Assembly: GCF_003970915.1 (NCBI RefSeq)
Contig: NZ_RXOF01000014.1
Span: 62,001 to 126,000, forward strand
Reading direction: 5' to 3'
Source: Hymenobacter gummosus
Lineage (GTDB): Bacteria > Bacteroidota > Bacteroidia > Cytophagales > Hymenobacteraceae
DNA: 64,000 nt
The position numbers were made by a program, and so were the translations under genes. How positions within the stretch are numbered: the stretch's first letter is position 1; each line of letters starts with the position of its first letter. The notes beneath the pieces were generated by a model. That model saw nothing but the letters and a program-made list of their open reading frames with translations, was not told the origin of the DNA and ran no database searches. This document shows positions 48,899 through 57,314 of the stretch, one piece after another.

Positions 48899-49281
48899 TG
48901 GGGCAGGTGGGTTTGCAGGCAGGCGCCGGGGCGGGTACGATGGTTCGGGCAAGCGTAAAGCAGAATAGCTCCGGGCGCGGGGCGCGGCGGCCCAGTTGCC
49001 GCCGCGCCGTACCCCGCTGGGGTTAGTTGCTGATTCGGGGTAGTTATTGCGGTAATGGTCAGTCGATAGGCTAAGAGGCAAGGCCGGCGGCAAAGCAGCG
49101 CACGAGCATCGAGGGGGCGGATAGAGCTAAACCGGGCTAAGCGAATGACGGGTAAGAATGGGCACGTAAGCAGACGGCTTTGCTGCCGGGGTTTTGATGG
49201 GTAGGGGTTTCGTCAGGATGTCGAGCCCGTCGAGACATCTCGCGTGCTGACGTGCTGATTCTACCGTTCGGACCGGAAGTC
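48899..49281. other. Gap between the TROVE and macrodomain genes
   Basis: This 383-base gap holds a strong hairpin at 48982-49007 (GCGCGGCGGC/GCCGCCGCGC). Near 49222-49250 it has a repeat-like stretch with ATCTCGCGTGCTGA, also found at 586-599. I find no copy of the array boxes (YCGTHG plus CTTCG) and no convincing gene. Confidence 0.5.
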
Positions 49282-50811
49282 CTACAGCGCAATTCCCTCG
49301 ATTTCATCCAGCGCGGTGCCGCCGTCTTCCAGGGCCTGGAGCACGTCGAACACTTTGTCGGACCAGCCGGCAATGAGCGCCACGCCGTCCGGCTCGCGCA
49401 CGTCCAGCGGGGCGTGCCCGTGGCCGGCCAAATCGAACAGGTACAGGCGGGCCTGCGGGGCCACCGTGCGGCGGTACTGGCGCCAGGCTTTGGCCAGGTC
49501 GTTGCCGTCGCCGGTGCTGTTCCAGAGCTGGCAGTCGGTGAAAATCATCACCTTGTCCACCCGCTCGTTGTGGCGCGTCAGGTCCTCCACCACCAAGTGG
49601 CCGTTGGTGCTGTAGCCCACCTCGCCTTCGCGGCGGTACAGCTCCTGCACGTTGCCGAGCACCTGGGTTTGCGGCAAGGCCACGCGCTTCCAGATGTTGC
49701 CGAACATGCCGGTTACCACGTTCTGGCAGCGGCGCTGCAACAGCATCCCGAGCACCAGGCCCACGTCGTAGAGCAGGACCTTGCTGCGGGCCGAAACCGG
49801 CTGCTGCATGGAGCCCGACACGTCGCAGGCCACGACCACGCGGGTGTCGGCCCCGAAGCCGCGCAGGTTCTGCGCCGAGTGGCTGATGGCCGTTTCCAGC
49901 GCCGTGAGCAAGCCTGCCACGTGACCGGAGCGCACCCCGAGCACTTCGCGGTAGGCCGCCAGGAAGCGGAAGGGCAGCTGCTTGCTGCGCGCCACCGCCC
50001 GCTCGTCGGTGAGGGCGGCCGTCAGCTGCGCCACGGCCCCGGCCGAAACCTCGGCTTCGAGGATGTTGCGCAGGTTGCGCAGCAAGGCCATGTAGCCCAG
50101 CTTGCCGCTGCCAATCAGCTCCTCCCACTTCTCACGGAAGGCCGTCTGCCGGTCCGCGTCGGAAGCAAAAGCCTGCTGGCCCAGGGCCGACAGCTCCGTC
50201 TCCCAGGTGTAGGGCGTGGGCAGCTCGCCGCGCACCAGCTGGTCGAACAGGGCCTGCTGCTCGGGGCTTTTGGCCTGCGGGTGCACCAGGAACAGGGCGT
50301 CGCGCAGGCGCACCTGGCCGGCGCGGTCGTACTTGGCCAGCTGGTAGCCGTCGAAGCGGTTGAAAGCCAGGGCCAGGCCCTTCTGCAGCTGCTTGGAGAG
50401 GCGGTTCAGCTGCTTCTGCCCCTGGCGCTGGTTGGCCAGGGCGTAGAAGGCCAGCAGCTCGGTAATCTCGTCGGCGCGCTGCACCACGCGGGCCACCAGG
50501 CGGCTCACCAGGTTGTCGCCGCGGTGCACCTGGGCCAGCTCCACGCACAGCACCAGGGGCACGGTGCGCAGGTACATCTTTTCGCGGGCGTACACGGCCA
50601 GCTGGGCCACGAAGAGCGGGTCGTTCTGGGCCACCAGCTCGCGCAGGCGCTGCAGGCGGGTATCGGCTTTTTCGTAAAACTGGTCGCTGAGCGCGGCCGT
50701 AGCCACGGCGGCGTACAGCTCCAGCTGGGGCGTGAGGGAGTAGGCAGCCGCCCCTTCGTGGTTCACCACGTCGGCCGGCTTGTTTTTGCGGAAGCTAAAG
50801 TTGAAGCGCAT
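49282..50811 (-). CDS. rsr: TROVE-domain RNA-binding protein (Ro60 orthologue, Rsr)
   Basis: The 509-residue protein has a helical-repeat TROVE ring at about 15-320 (LFVAQLAVYAREKMYLRTVP, LRDALFLVHP, LGYMALLRNLRNI). A vWA domain follows at about 325-500, with the MIDAS motif DVSGSM at 330-335. Ro60 proteins are ring-shaped and bind misfolded RNA ends in the hole and Y RNA on the outer face. In bacteria rsr genes often neighbour Y RNAs and rtcB. The domain order and length match Ro60 (538 residues in human). The ten-unit RNA array 1.3 kb downstream on the same strand is the likely set of bound RNAs. Confidence 0.95.
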   Translation of the reverse strand: MRFNFSFRKNKPADVVNHEGAAAYSLTPQLELYAAVATAALSDQFYEKADTRLQRLRELVAQNDPLFVAQLAVYAREKMYLRTVPLVLCVELAQVHRGDNLVSRLVARVVQRADEITELLAFYALANQRQGQKQLNRLSKQLQKGLALAFNRFDGYQLAKYDRAGQVRLRDALFLVHPQAKSPEQQALFDQLVRGELPTPYTWETELSALGQQAFASDADRQTAFREKWEELIGSGKLGYMALLRNLRNILEAEVSAGAVAQLTAALTDERAVARSKQLPFRFLAAYREVLGVRSGHVAGLLTALETAISHSAQNLRGFGADTRVVVACDVSGSMQQPVSARSKVLLYDVGLVLGMLLQRRCQNVVTGMFGNIWKRVALPQTQVLGNVQELYRREGEVGYSTNGHLVVEDLTRHNERVDKVMIFTDCQLWNSTGDGNDLAKAWRQYRRTVAPQARLYLFDLAGHGHAPLDVREPDGVALIAGWSDKVFDVLQALEDGGTALDEIEGIAL

Positions 50812-50911
50812 GGCTGCTTGTTAGTTTCTGGTTGCTGGTTTCGATAGACCGGTCATCCTCCGACAACCAGAAACTATCAACTGAAAACCAGCAACTCTTT
50901 TTTCAGGCCAG

Positions 50912-50978
50912 CCGGGGCATTCCGTTGGCTGACATTCTTCCCGTTCTGCCAGCCGGCAACGTGCGCGGAATGCCCCGG
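50912..50978 (-). ncRNA. Structured element between pcfJ-like gene and rsr (candidate small RNA or attenuator)
   Basis: A perfect 13-base outer stem CCGGGGCATTCCG/CGGAATGCCCCGG encloses inner stems (GTT/AAC and GGCTG/CAGCC) in a 67-base hairpin. It has no U-tract on the minus strand and none of the array boxes. It could be an attenuator for rsr or a separate small RNA; a palindromic repeat is also possible. Confidence 0.4.
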
Positions 50979-51034
50979 GGGCCTTTATGGAAGTCCGCCG
51001 ACGGTATCAGCGGAGTGGTTTATCGGGTGGTCGA

Positions 51035-52342
51035 TTACCCAAACAGGTGCTTGGGAATCACCAGGCGGTTGTCGGCGGCCCAGCGCTGCACCCAGCTCAG
51101 CTCCTCCTCGTTGAGGCGGCGGTTGAGCAGGCCCCGGGCTTGCACCACGGTGCGGTTGGCCTGCACTTCCAGCGTGAGGGCCCGGGAGCCATCGAAGGTG
51201 AGCGAGAAGATGCCGCTGCGCCCGCGCCGGCAGGCGTCGAGGTAAGAGGCCACGCAGTGCCGCAGGGCGCGGCCCTCGTCGATCAGCTCCCAGTAGCTCA
51301 GCAGCTGGGTGATGCGCACCTTGCACTTGCTGCCGCCGGCAAAGTTTTGCACGGCCATTGGCTCCCAGGTGGCACTCAGCGCCGGCTCGGCGTCGGGCTT
51401 GCGGTGCTCCTGCTTGGCCAGCTGCCGGTGCCACTGCGCCGTCTGCGCCAGCAGGCTCGGCATCGAGCGGCCCTTCAGGGAGAAGCCCGGCTGCGGGGGC
51501 TCGTCGCCGATGCCCACACTGCGCTTGCGGTGAATCCAGTCGCACACCGGGCCAAGCTGGTAGGGGTCGACCATGGGGCTGGCGGCGAAGAACTCCACCA
51601 CCCGCAGCCAAAACTCGTCGTCCGGCTCCAGGCGGCGGCCCAGGCGGGAGTCGAGCACCGGTCCGAGCCACTCCGCGGGCAGCTCGCGGGCGGCGAGCTG
51701 GGCGTAGCGCAGGGCCTGCAGGAAGGTGTAGCCCGCCGGCGCCTGGCGCAGGTGGTGCTCCACCTTGCGGGTGAGCTTCACCGGCAGCCCGCGGAAGGTG
51801 CGCAGCGCGGCGCCCCGCCCGAGGCAGACGGTCAAATCGGCGATGTTGACGCCCCCGTCGTGGAGGCGGCCGCTGGTCCAGGAGTTGAGAATCCAGGCCG
51901 GCACGTCGCCGTATTTATCGAAGAGGTGGCGCACCAGACTTTCCAGCTGCCGAAACGGATTGCGGGAGCGGGGCTGCCAGTCGGCCAGCTCGCGGCAGCG
52001 GTGGCGCCAGAACGCGGCCACGGCCGCCAGCGCCGGCGCCAGCTCGGCGCGCCACAGCAGGGTGCTGCGCTTGGCGGCCAGTCCCCGCAGCAGGGCGGCG
52101 CACTGGTCGCGCTGCTGCCAGGTTTTGTCGTGGGCGCAGTGGCGGTAAAACTCGCTTAGCACGGAGTTTTCGCCGAAGTGGGCGTCGACGACCGGCAGCG
52201 GGCCGTGGACGCTGAACAGGTGCTCGACCTGCTCGGCGGGCGACATGCGGCGCCAGTCGAAGCGCCGGGCCGCGGCTAATACGATACGAGCTTGTTGGGC
52301 TTGCCAGGCGGCGTGTGGTAGGGGTTTGAGGCGGTTGGCCAT
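51035..52342 (-). CDS. PcfJ-like domain protein
   Basis: The 435-residue protein ends in a PcfJ-like domain with LIDEGRALRHCVASYLDACR and ALTLEVQANRTVVQARGLLN. This His-Cys-Val plus 'QarG..N' layout is the hallmark of PcfJ. The N-terminal part is helical (WQAQQARIVLAAARRFDWRR). PcfJ proteins were named from a conjugative plasmid and their activity is unknown. Its position as the first gene before rsr, with a 223-base gap, makes it part of the RNA-repair island. The ATG at 52342 gives MANRLKPLPHAAW. Confidence 0.82.
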   Translation of the reverse strand: MANRLKPLPHAAWQAQQARIVLAAARRFDWRRMSPAEQVEHLFSVHGPLPVVDAHFGENSVLSEFYRHCAHDKTWQQRDQCAALLRGLAAKRSTLLWRAELAPALAAVAAFWRHRCRELADWQPRSRNPFRQLESLVRHLFDKYGDVPAWILNSWTSGRLHDGGVNIADLTVCLGRGAALRTFRGLPVKLTRKVEHHLRQAPAGYTFLQALRYAQLAARELPAEWLGPVLDSRLGRRLEPDDEFWLRVVEFFAASPMVDPYQLGPVCDWIHRKRSVGIGDEPPQPGFSLKGRSMPSLLAQTAQWHRQLAKQEHRKPDAEPALSATWEPMAVQNFAGGSKCKVRITQLLSYWELIDEGRALRHCVASYLDACRRGRSGIFSLTFDGSRALTLEVQANRTVVQARGLLNRRLNEEELSWVQRWAADNRLVIPKHLFG

Positions 52343-52651
52343 TGTGCGGCAGTACTGCCCCGGCAAGGGCGGGTACTGGTTAGGATTTCAGACGAGGATT
52401 CATGGGCCTTGGAGGTGGGATTATGGAGCAGGAGTCTGAACGATTCGTACATGGCTGGTGCTTGGAAAAAGGACGTGAAGTTTTGGTCGGCAATTCACGC
52501 GGAATTAATTGCCGGAGCGCGGATATTTATTGCGGAAATAATTCAGGCAATATTTCCCTGGGCGACGAATTATAACGCCGCAAAACCAGAAATTAATTAC
52601 CAGAAATCAGGCCCGAGGAACAGCCATCGGGCGCGGGGAGTGTTGCCGGAG

Positions 52652-52774
52652 TTAGCCGCGTTTTCGGGCGGCGGATTGCGGGCAACTGCCCAGCCGGATG
52701 CCCTCACGCCACTGCGGCACGAGGACCTGCAGGCAGGCGGCGGGACGGCGTTGGGCGTTGAGGTTCGACATCAT
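52652..52774 (-). CDS. Possible 40-residue peptide
   Basis: A short frame begins with two Met codons (MMSNLNAQRRPAACLQVLVP) and has two cysteines. It lies after a terminator (52807-52838) and before the PcfJ-like gene. No promoter or Shine-Dalgarno sequence stands out, so coding is uncertain. Confidence 0.3.
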   Translation of the reverse strand: MMSNLNAQRRPAACLQVLVPQWREGIRLGSCPQSAARKRG

Positions 52775-52806
52775 GGCAGTAACGAATTAGCAAGCAGATG
52801 AAAAAC

Positions 52807-52838
52807 AAAACGCCCGAATCTGGTGGGATTCGGGCGTT
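52807..52838. terminator. Terminator between two short frames
   Basis: AAACGCCCGAATC and GATTCGGGCGTTT surround a six-base loop; on the minus strand the stem is followed by TGTTTTTC. It would end the transcript of the 31-residue frame at 52870-52965. Confidence 0.75.
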
Positions 52839-52869
52839 TCACTTGGGGGAAGCTTCTATCAGTAGAGCT

Positions 52870-52965
52870 TCACTCCGTGGTGTGCGCGCCGAACCCCGGC
52901 TGGACCTTATCCGCCTGCGGGCTGCTGGGCATCTCTAGGTACGAGGGGTTAATGTGGCGAAACAT
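52870..52965 (-). CDS. 31-residue peptide gene with its own promoter and terminator
   Basis: The frame MFRHINPSYLEMPSSPQADK... (31 residues) lies between a clear Bacteroidota promoter (53014-53046) and a terminator (52807-52838). The unit is therefore a complete small transcript of about 200 bases. The peptide has no signal sequence. It could be a true small protein or the transcript could be a non-coding RNA; the sequence alone cannot decide. Confidence 0.45.
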   Translation of the reverse strand: MFRHINPSYLEMPSSPQADKVQPGFGAHTTE

Positions 52966-53013
52966 GGCGGGTGAAGTCGGTAGTTCGTTTGTTGTTTTGG
53001 GCTTTGAACGGGT

Positions 53014-53046
53014 CAAAGGTAGAAAGGTTATTTTTCACCTACCAAA
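53014..53046 (-). promoter_or_regulatory. Bacteroidota-type promoter (TTTG-N21-TACCTTTG)
   Basis: On the minus strand TTTG (-33) and TACCTTTG (-7) are separated by about 21 bases in an AT-rich stretch. This is the best match to the Bacteroidota primary promoter in the window. It drives the 31-residue frame. Confidence 0.7.
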
Positions 53047-53238
53047 TATTTCAAGAAAAATTTTTAAATATTTTTTCGATCATTTAATCAACCCAGCATA
53101 CGGCGCTAATCGTAGCGCTGATTTCTTCTACCACGCTCTGCTTTTCGCCGCATTATCTACCCTCGGATAATAACCAGCCTCCGTGGCCGGGCATTTTCGC
53201 TTATGTATCTTTAAGCGGCTTTTCCGACTCTACCCGGC

Positions 53239-53640
53239 GTGATGATAATTGACAAAATAGCCTGGCTGCACCTGCCCGAGGGCAAGGCCCTGCTGGCCCG
53301 CAGCCGCGGCCAGGATAGGTTTTACTTTCCCGGCGGCAAGCGCGAAGCGGGCGAAACCGACGAGCAGGCCCTGCTGCGCGAAATCGAGGAGGAGCTGACG
53401 GTGCACCTGCGCCCCGACACGCTGCAGTTTCTGGGTGCCTTCGAGGCGCCGGCCCACGGGCAGCCCGCGGGCACGCTGCTGCGCATGCGCTGCTACGCGG
53501 CCGAGTATGAGGGCACGCTGCAGCCCGCGGCCGAAATCGAGGAAATGGCCTGGCTCACGTACCACGACCGGCCCCGCGTGTCGGCCATGGCCCAGCAGCT
53601 GTTCGACTGGCTGCGGCAGCAGGGCCGCCTGGCCGATTAA
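53239..53640 (+). CDS. Nudix hydrolase
   Basis: A 133-residue protein with the Nudix box GGKREAGETDEQALLREIEE (about residues 31-50), followed by the second half of the fold. Nudix enzymes cleave nucleoside diphosphates linked to another group. Substrate cannot be read from sequence. A -7-like box TATCTTTA lies 26 bases before the start (53206-53213). Confidence 0.9.
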   Translation: MMIIDKIAWLHLPEGKALLARSRGQDRFYFPGGKREAGETDEQALLREIEEELTVHLRPDTLQFLGAFEAPAHGQPAGTLLRMRCYAAEYEGTLQPAAEIEEMAWLTYHDRPRVSAMAQQLFDWLRQQGRLAD

Positions 53641-53652
53641 CCCGCGCCGCCG

Positions 53653-54270
53653 ATGGATGAATCTACCGCTTACGAGCTGACGTTTGCGCTGCCCATGCTC
53701 GGTGGGCGCCGCGTCAGCCTGCAGTTGCTGACCGGGGCGCGCTGGCGGGACGGCCTGCGCACGGCGGCACCCACTGGCCAGCAGTTGACGGATGAGGATT
53801 ACCGGCTGACTTTGTATGCCACGCCCGACGGCCGCTGCTACGGCGAAGTCGCCCACTACGAGCCGGTGGATTTGGAAACCGACTGGGATGAGGGCCTCAA
53901 CGAAGAGTGGCACTGGGTAACGGCTGATACCTCCGGCTACCTCTTCCGCACGGTGGAGGAGGCTCAGGCTGCCTGGCACCACGTGCGCATCAGGTGGCAC
54001 CGCGACACCGCCCCGCTCGGCTACGTACGCCTGACGCCCGCCGAGCGCACTGCGTTGCTGCACGGCCAGACCACCACGCGCCTGCCCGAGCAGTATGCCA
54101 GTCACGACGGGTGGGAGAGCGTGCAGCTGCCCGATGGGCGGGTGCTGCTCACCAACCCGCACCGCCGCGACAAAGCCCACGCCAGCCTCTATAACGACCA
54201 CGCGGATTATCTGCGCGACAAGCAGGACTACGAGGATTTCCTGGCCTACGTCGACCAGTTAGACGGCTAA
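53653..54270 (+). CDS. Conserved hypothetical protein
   Basis: A 205-residue acidic protein (LTLYATPDGRCYGEVAHYEP, DGWESVQLPDGRVLLTNPHR) without membrane or signal segments. I do not recognise the family. It starts 12 bases after the Nudix stop and is followed closely by the histone-deacetylase-like gene, so the three are probably co-transcribed. Confidence 0.65.
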   Translation: MDESTAYELTFALPMLGGRRVSLQLLTGARWRDGLRTAAPTGQQLTDEDYRLTLYATPDGRCYGEVAHYEPVDLETDWDEGLNEEWHWVTADTSGYLFRTVEEAQAAWHHVRIRWHRDTAPLGYVRLTPAERTALLHGQTTTRLPEQYASHDGWESVQLPDGRVLLTNPHRRDKAHASLYNDHADYLRDKQDYEDFLAYVDQLDG

Positions 54271-54325
54271 GTCCGCGGCCGGCCTGCTCCGCCCTCCTAC
54301 CCTGCCGCTGCGTACACCCGCCCGT

Positions 54326-55228
54326 ATGCCCTGCCTCGCCTCCTCCGACCGTTATTCCATCCACCTGCCCGACGGCCACCGCTTTCCCATTGCCAAGTAC
54401 GAGCTGATTCGGGAGCAGCTGCTGTGGCAGGGCATTGCCCGCCCCGAGGACATCTACGACCCCGGTTTCTGCGCCGAGGAGGACATTCTACGGGTGCACA
54501 CGGCCGAGTACTGGGGCAAGGTCAAGGAGTTGCGCCTCTCCCCCGCCGAGGTGCGCCGCCTGGGCTTGCCGCAGAGCCCGGACCTGGTGCGGCGCAGCCT
54601 CTCGTCGGCGGCGGGCACGGTGCAGTCGGCCCTGAAGGCGCTGCGCGACGGTATCGGCCTGAGCCTGGCCGGGGGCACCCACCACGCCTTTGCCGACCGC
54701 GGCGAGGGGTTCTGCGTGCTCAACGACCTGGCCATCAGCGCGGCGCGGCTGCTGCACCAGGGGCAGGCCCGGCAGGTGCTCATCGTCGACCTCGACGTGC
54801 ACCAGGGCGACGGCACGGCCAGTATTTTCCGGGATGAGCCGCGGGTGTTTACCTTCTCGATGCACGCCGGGGCCAACTACCCGCTGCGCAAGGAGCAGTC
54901 GGATCTGGACATCGAGCTGCCCTTGGGCATGCCGGACGAAGCCTACCTGCAAACCCTGCAGGATACGCTGCCGGGCCTGCTGGAGCGCGTGCAGCCCGAT
55001 TTTGTGTTCTACCAGGCCGGCGTCGACGTGCTGGCCACCGACAAGCTGGGCAAGCTGGCCCTCACGCCCGCCGGCTGCCGGCAGCGCGACGAGCTGGTGC
55101 TGGGCCTCTGCCACCGCCTGGGCCTGCCGGTGGCCGTGAGCATGGGCGGCGGCTACTCCGAGCGTCTGGCCGACATCGTGAATGCCCACTGCCAGACCTT
55201 CGCCGTGGCCTACGAGCTGTGGGGGTAA
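54326..55228 (+). CDS. Histone deacetylase/acetylpolyamine amidohydrolase family protein
   Basis: The 300-residue protein has the zinc hydrolase motifs of the family: GGTHHAFADRGEGFCVLND (catalytic His pair), VDLDVHQGDG (zinc Asp and His) and YQAGVDVLATD (third zinc ligand). SMGGGYSERL near the end is also typical. Bacterial members remove acetyl groups from polyamines, small molecules or proteins. Target unknown. Confidence 0.92.
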   Translation: MPCLASSDRYSIHLPDGHRFPIAKYELIREQLLWQGIARPEDIYDPGFCAEEDILRVHTAEYWGKVKELRLSPAEVRRLGLPQSPDLVRRSLSSAAGTVQSALKALRDGIGLSLAGGTHHAFADRGEGFCVLNDLAISAARLLHQGQARQVLIVDLDVHQGDGTASIFRDEPRVFTFSMHAGANYPLRKEQSDLDIELPLGMPDEAYLQTLQDTLPGLLERVQPDFVFYQAGVDVLATDKLGKLALTPAGCRQRDELVLGLCHRLGLPVAVSMGGGYSERLADIVNAHCQTFAVAYELWG

Positions 55229-55276
55229 TGTTTGGTGGCTAGCACTGCTCCAGCACTGCCTTTTTGCGGGCGCTTG

Positions 55277-55468
55277 CAGCCGTAGCGCGGCGCCATGTTG
55301 GTAGACAAGTGCCCTCTGCTGGAGCGAAACGAGCCGTAGCGCAGCGGCATGGCTTCGCTGAGGTTGAGCTGCCGTTTACGTCCACGCGGCACCATTGCCA
55401 TACCGCTGCGCTGCAGCTCGGGTGTACTGCGGCGGCAGTTCTACCAATATGGCGCCGCGCTGCGGCTG
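55277..55468. repeat. MITE-like element with 29-bp inverted ends
   Basis: The left end (55277-55305, CAGCCGTAGCGCGGCGCCAT...) is the near-perfect reverse complement of the right end (55440-55468). Inner parts also pair (GCCGTAGCGCAGCGGCATGG with CATACCGCTGCGCTGCAGC). No coding frame inside. The CCGTAGCGC core resembles the element ends at 44041. Confidence 0.7.
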
Positions 55469-55502
55469 TAGGGCCAACACTCTCCGGCGGGTGGTTTCCG
55501 CT

Positions 55503-56066
55503 TCAAGGCTGCACGGGTAGCGGCGGCCCCAGCTGCTCGATGCCGTGAGCCAGGGCCAGAGCGGCCCGCTCAGCCGCAGTGCCCCGGGGCTGACCGCTGG
55601 CAATCCGGCGGAAATAGTCTTCGAGCTGACCGGCGGGCTGCACCCAGTACAGCAGCTTGCCGGTGGCGGTGAGCTGCGTCCAGGTATGCGGCACCTGGCG
55701 CGGCAGAAAGATGGTAGCCCCGGCCGTCAGCTCGTGCCGCTCCGGCCCCACCACAAACAGGTAGCGGCCCTCCACCACGTAGAATACCTCGTCCTGCGCC
55801 AGGTGGCGGTGCAGGCTGGGGCCGCCCTTGGCCAGCCCGGTGTACTCAAACAGGGCCACGGCCCCGCCCGTGTCGCGGCCCGAGATTTTGATGTCGTTGG
55901 GGCAGTTGTTAATGAGCGTCTTCTCCTGAAAGCGGCTCAGTGCGGGCGGCACCACGAAGGCGGGCGTGGCCGCCACCGGGCGCGCCAGGGCCAGTGCAGC
56001 GCGGGCGGGCAAGGCCGCGGCCGGGGCCGCCAGCAGGCCCGTGAGTAAAAAACGACGACGATTCAT
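55503..56066 (-). CDS. Cupin-domain protein with twin-arginine-like signal
   Basis: A 187-residue protein. MNRRRFLLTGLLAAPAAALP is a signal with RRRF and a hydrophobic segment, so export by the Tat route is possible. The mature part is a single cupin with HRHLAQDEVFYVVEGRYLFV (metal motif 1) and FLPRQVPHTW (motif 2). The role is unknown; such cupins bind metals and small molecules. The ATG at 56066 begins the signal. Confidence 0.82.
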   Translation of the reverse strand: MNRRRFLLTGLLAAPAAALPARAALALARPVAATPAFVVPPALSRFQEKTLINNCPNDIKISGRDTGGAVALFEYTGLAKGGPSLHRHLAQDEVFYVVEGRYLFVVGPERHELTAGATIFLPRQVPHTWTQLTATGKLLYWVQPAGQLEDYFRRIASGQPRGTAAERAALALAHGIEQLGPPLPVQP

Positions 56067-56291
56067 GGCAGGCCAGTTGGTTGGTGACAGCACAAACATG
56101 CACTGCTGCGCGGCCCGGCCGTTGGTAAAATCCGGACATTCTACTCGCCGCCGTCCGCGCGTTCAGCCCCAAAATGAAGCTGCTCGCTGGCCCGATGGCG
56201 CGCGTTGCCCGGCAGGGCGTGCTAGCCGGGCTGCGCTGCTGGCGCCAGCAAAACGTTTCGCCACGCGGCGGGTCGGCCGTCCGGCATCGAC

Positions 56292-57122
56292 TTAGCCCTC
56301 AAACAAGCCGAACCGCCGCTCCGGCGCCTGGGTATCCTGCCGAAAAAACGCGCTGGGCGAACTGCCGGTGAAGGCGTGGTAATCCTTGGCCAGGTGCTGG
56401 TGGTCGTGGTAGCCGCAGGCCAGGGCCACGCTCAGCCAGTCAAAATCGGGGTGGGCGTTTTTGAAGCGAAAGGCGCGGTCGAAGCGGACGATGCGGGCGT
56501 ACAGGTGGGGACTGACGCCGAGCCGCTCCGTGAACTGCCGCGTGAGCTGCCGCGGACTCAGGCAGGCGTAATCGGCCAGGGCAGTCAGGCTGAGGCCCGA
56601 ACTGGCGGGGGCCAGCAGCAGCCGGGCGGCCGCATCGGCTGGCAGCGGGGCGGCGCAGCGCGGTAGCCGCGTCAGCAAAAAGGCCTCGATGTGCGGCAGC
56701 ATTTCGGCCCAGGTAGCCATGCCGCTCAGCCGGGCATTTAGCGCCCGCATCTCGGCGCCCCACACGGCTTCGGCGTCGACGTAGGTATTGGTGAGCCGGG
56801 CCTGCGGAATACCCGTCAGCCGCCACAGCGCGCCGGGCTGCAGCACCACCTGCAGGGCCAGGAAAGTGCGCCCCACGTAGCGGTGGCTCACCACCGCGTG
56901 CTGCCCGATGAGCACCGCCCGCGGCTTGGGCCGACGCGCCGGGCCGCCGGGGTAGGCTATGTGCTCGGCGTCGCGCGGGTAAAAGGCCAGGCAGTGCTCG
57001 GGCCGGGGCGGGTAGGCTTTGAACGGCAGCGCCCCCGGCCCGGCAAAAGCAAATTCAATCACCTGAATCAGCCGCACCAGCTCCCGCAACGGCGCGCTGG
57101 GCGCAAGGTCGAGTAAGGTCAT
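56292..57122 (-). CDS. AraC-family transcription regulator
   Basis: A 276-residue protein. The C-terminal AraC domain (about 175-260) has two helix-turn-helices: LTALADYACLSPRQLTRQFT and WLSVALACGYHDHQHLAKDY, followed by FTGSSPSAFF. The N-terminal domain (DUF6597-like, CLAFYPRDAEH) probably senses a ligand. It is followed on the same strand by the cupin gene, with a gap of about 225 bases. Confidence 0.9.
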   Translation of the reverse strand: MTLLDLAPSAPLRELVRLIQVIEFAFAGPGALPFKAYPPRPEHCLAFYPRDAEHIAYPGGPARRPKPRAVLIGQHAVVSHRYVGRTFLALQVVLQPGALWRLTGIPQARLTNTYVDAEAVWGAEMRALNARLSGMATWAEMLPHIEAFLLTRLPRCAAPLPADAAARLLLAPASSGLSLTALADYACLSPRQLTRQFTERLGVSPHLYARIVRFDRAFRFKNAHPDFDWLSVALACGYHDHQHLAKDYHAFTGSSPSAFFRQDTQAPERRFGLFEG

Positions 57123-57276
57123 GGGGCCCGGGAAGATGTGAGCGGCCAGCCGCCGCCGACTGGTACCAAGATACTAGGCCGCAGCATAGTCCGGATTGCC
57201 AGAAAAAACGCTACCGCCGCCGGGCTGCCCCCGTGTTGCCAGGGTTCGGCGCCGCAGCCGGCGAATAAGGCCGCCG

Positions 57277-57284
57277 TACCTTTG
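57277..57284 (+). promoter_or_regulatory. Bacteroidota -7 box (TACCTTTG)
   Basis: TACCTTTG lies 31 bases before the start of the J-domain-like gene, as for the aminotransferase and pfkA genes. Confidence 0.5.
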
Positions 57285-57314
57285 CGGCGCCCTGTTACCA
57301 TTCACATCGACGCC

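Noticed and set aside
52409-52801. 130-codon plus-strand frame in the gap upstream of the PcfJ gene
   Set aside because: Composition is erratic, there is no start signal or family resemblance, and it overlaps the minus-strand short frame.
52823-53170. 115-codon plus-strand frame
   Set aside because: It runs antisense through the clear minus-strand promoter and the 31-codon frame, with an AT-rich non-coding end.
55264-55502. Extra Y RNA-like unit, because of GCCGTAGCGC
   Set aside because: The box occurs in an inverted-repeat element, is not followed by YTMCTTCG, and no closing GTTGCC strand exists.
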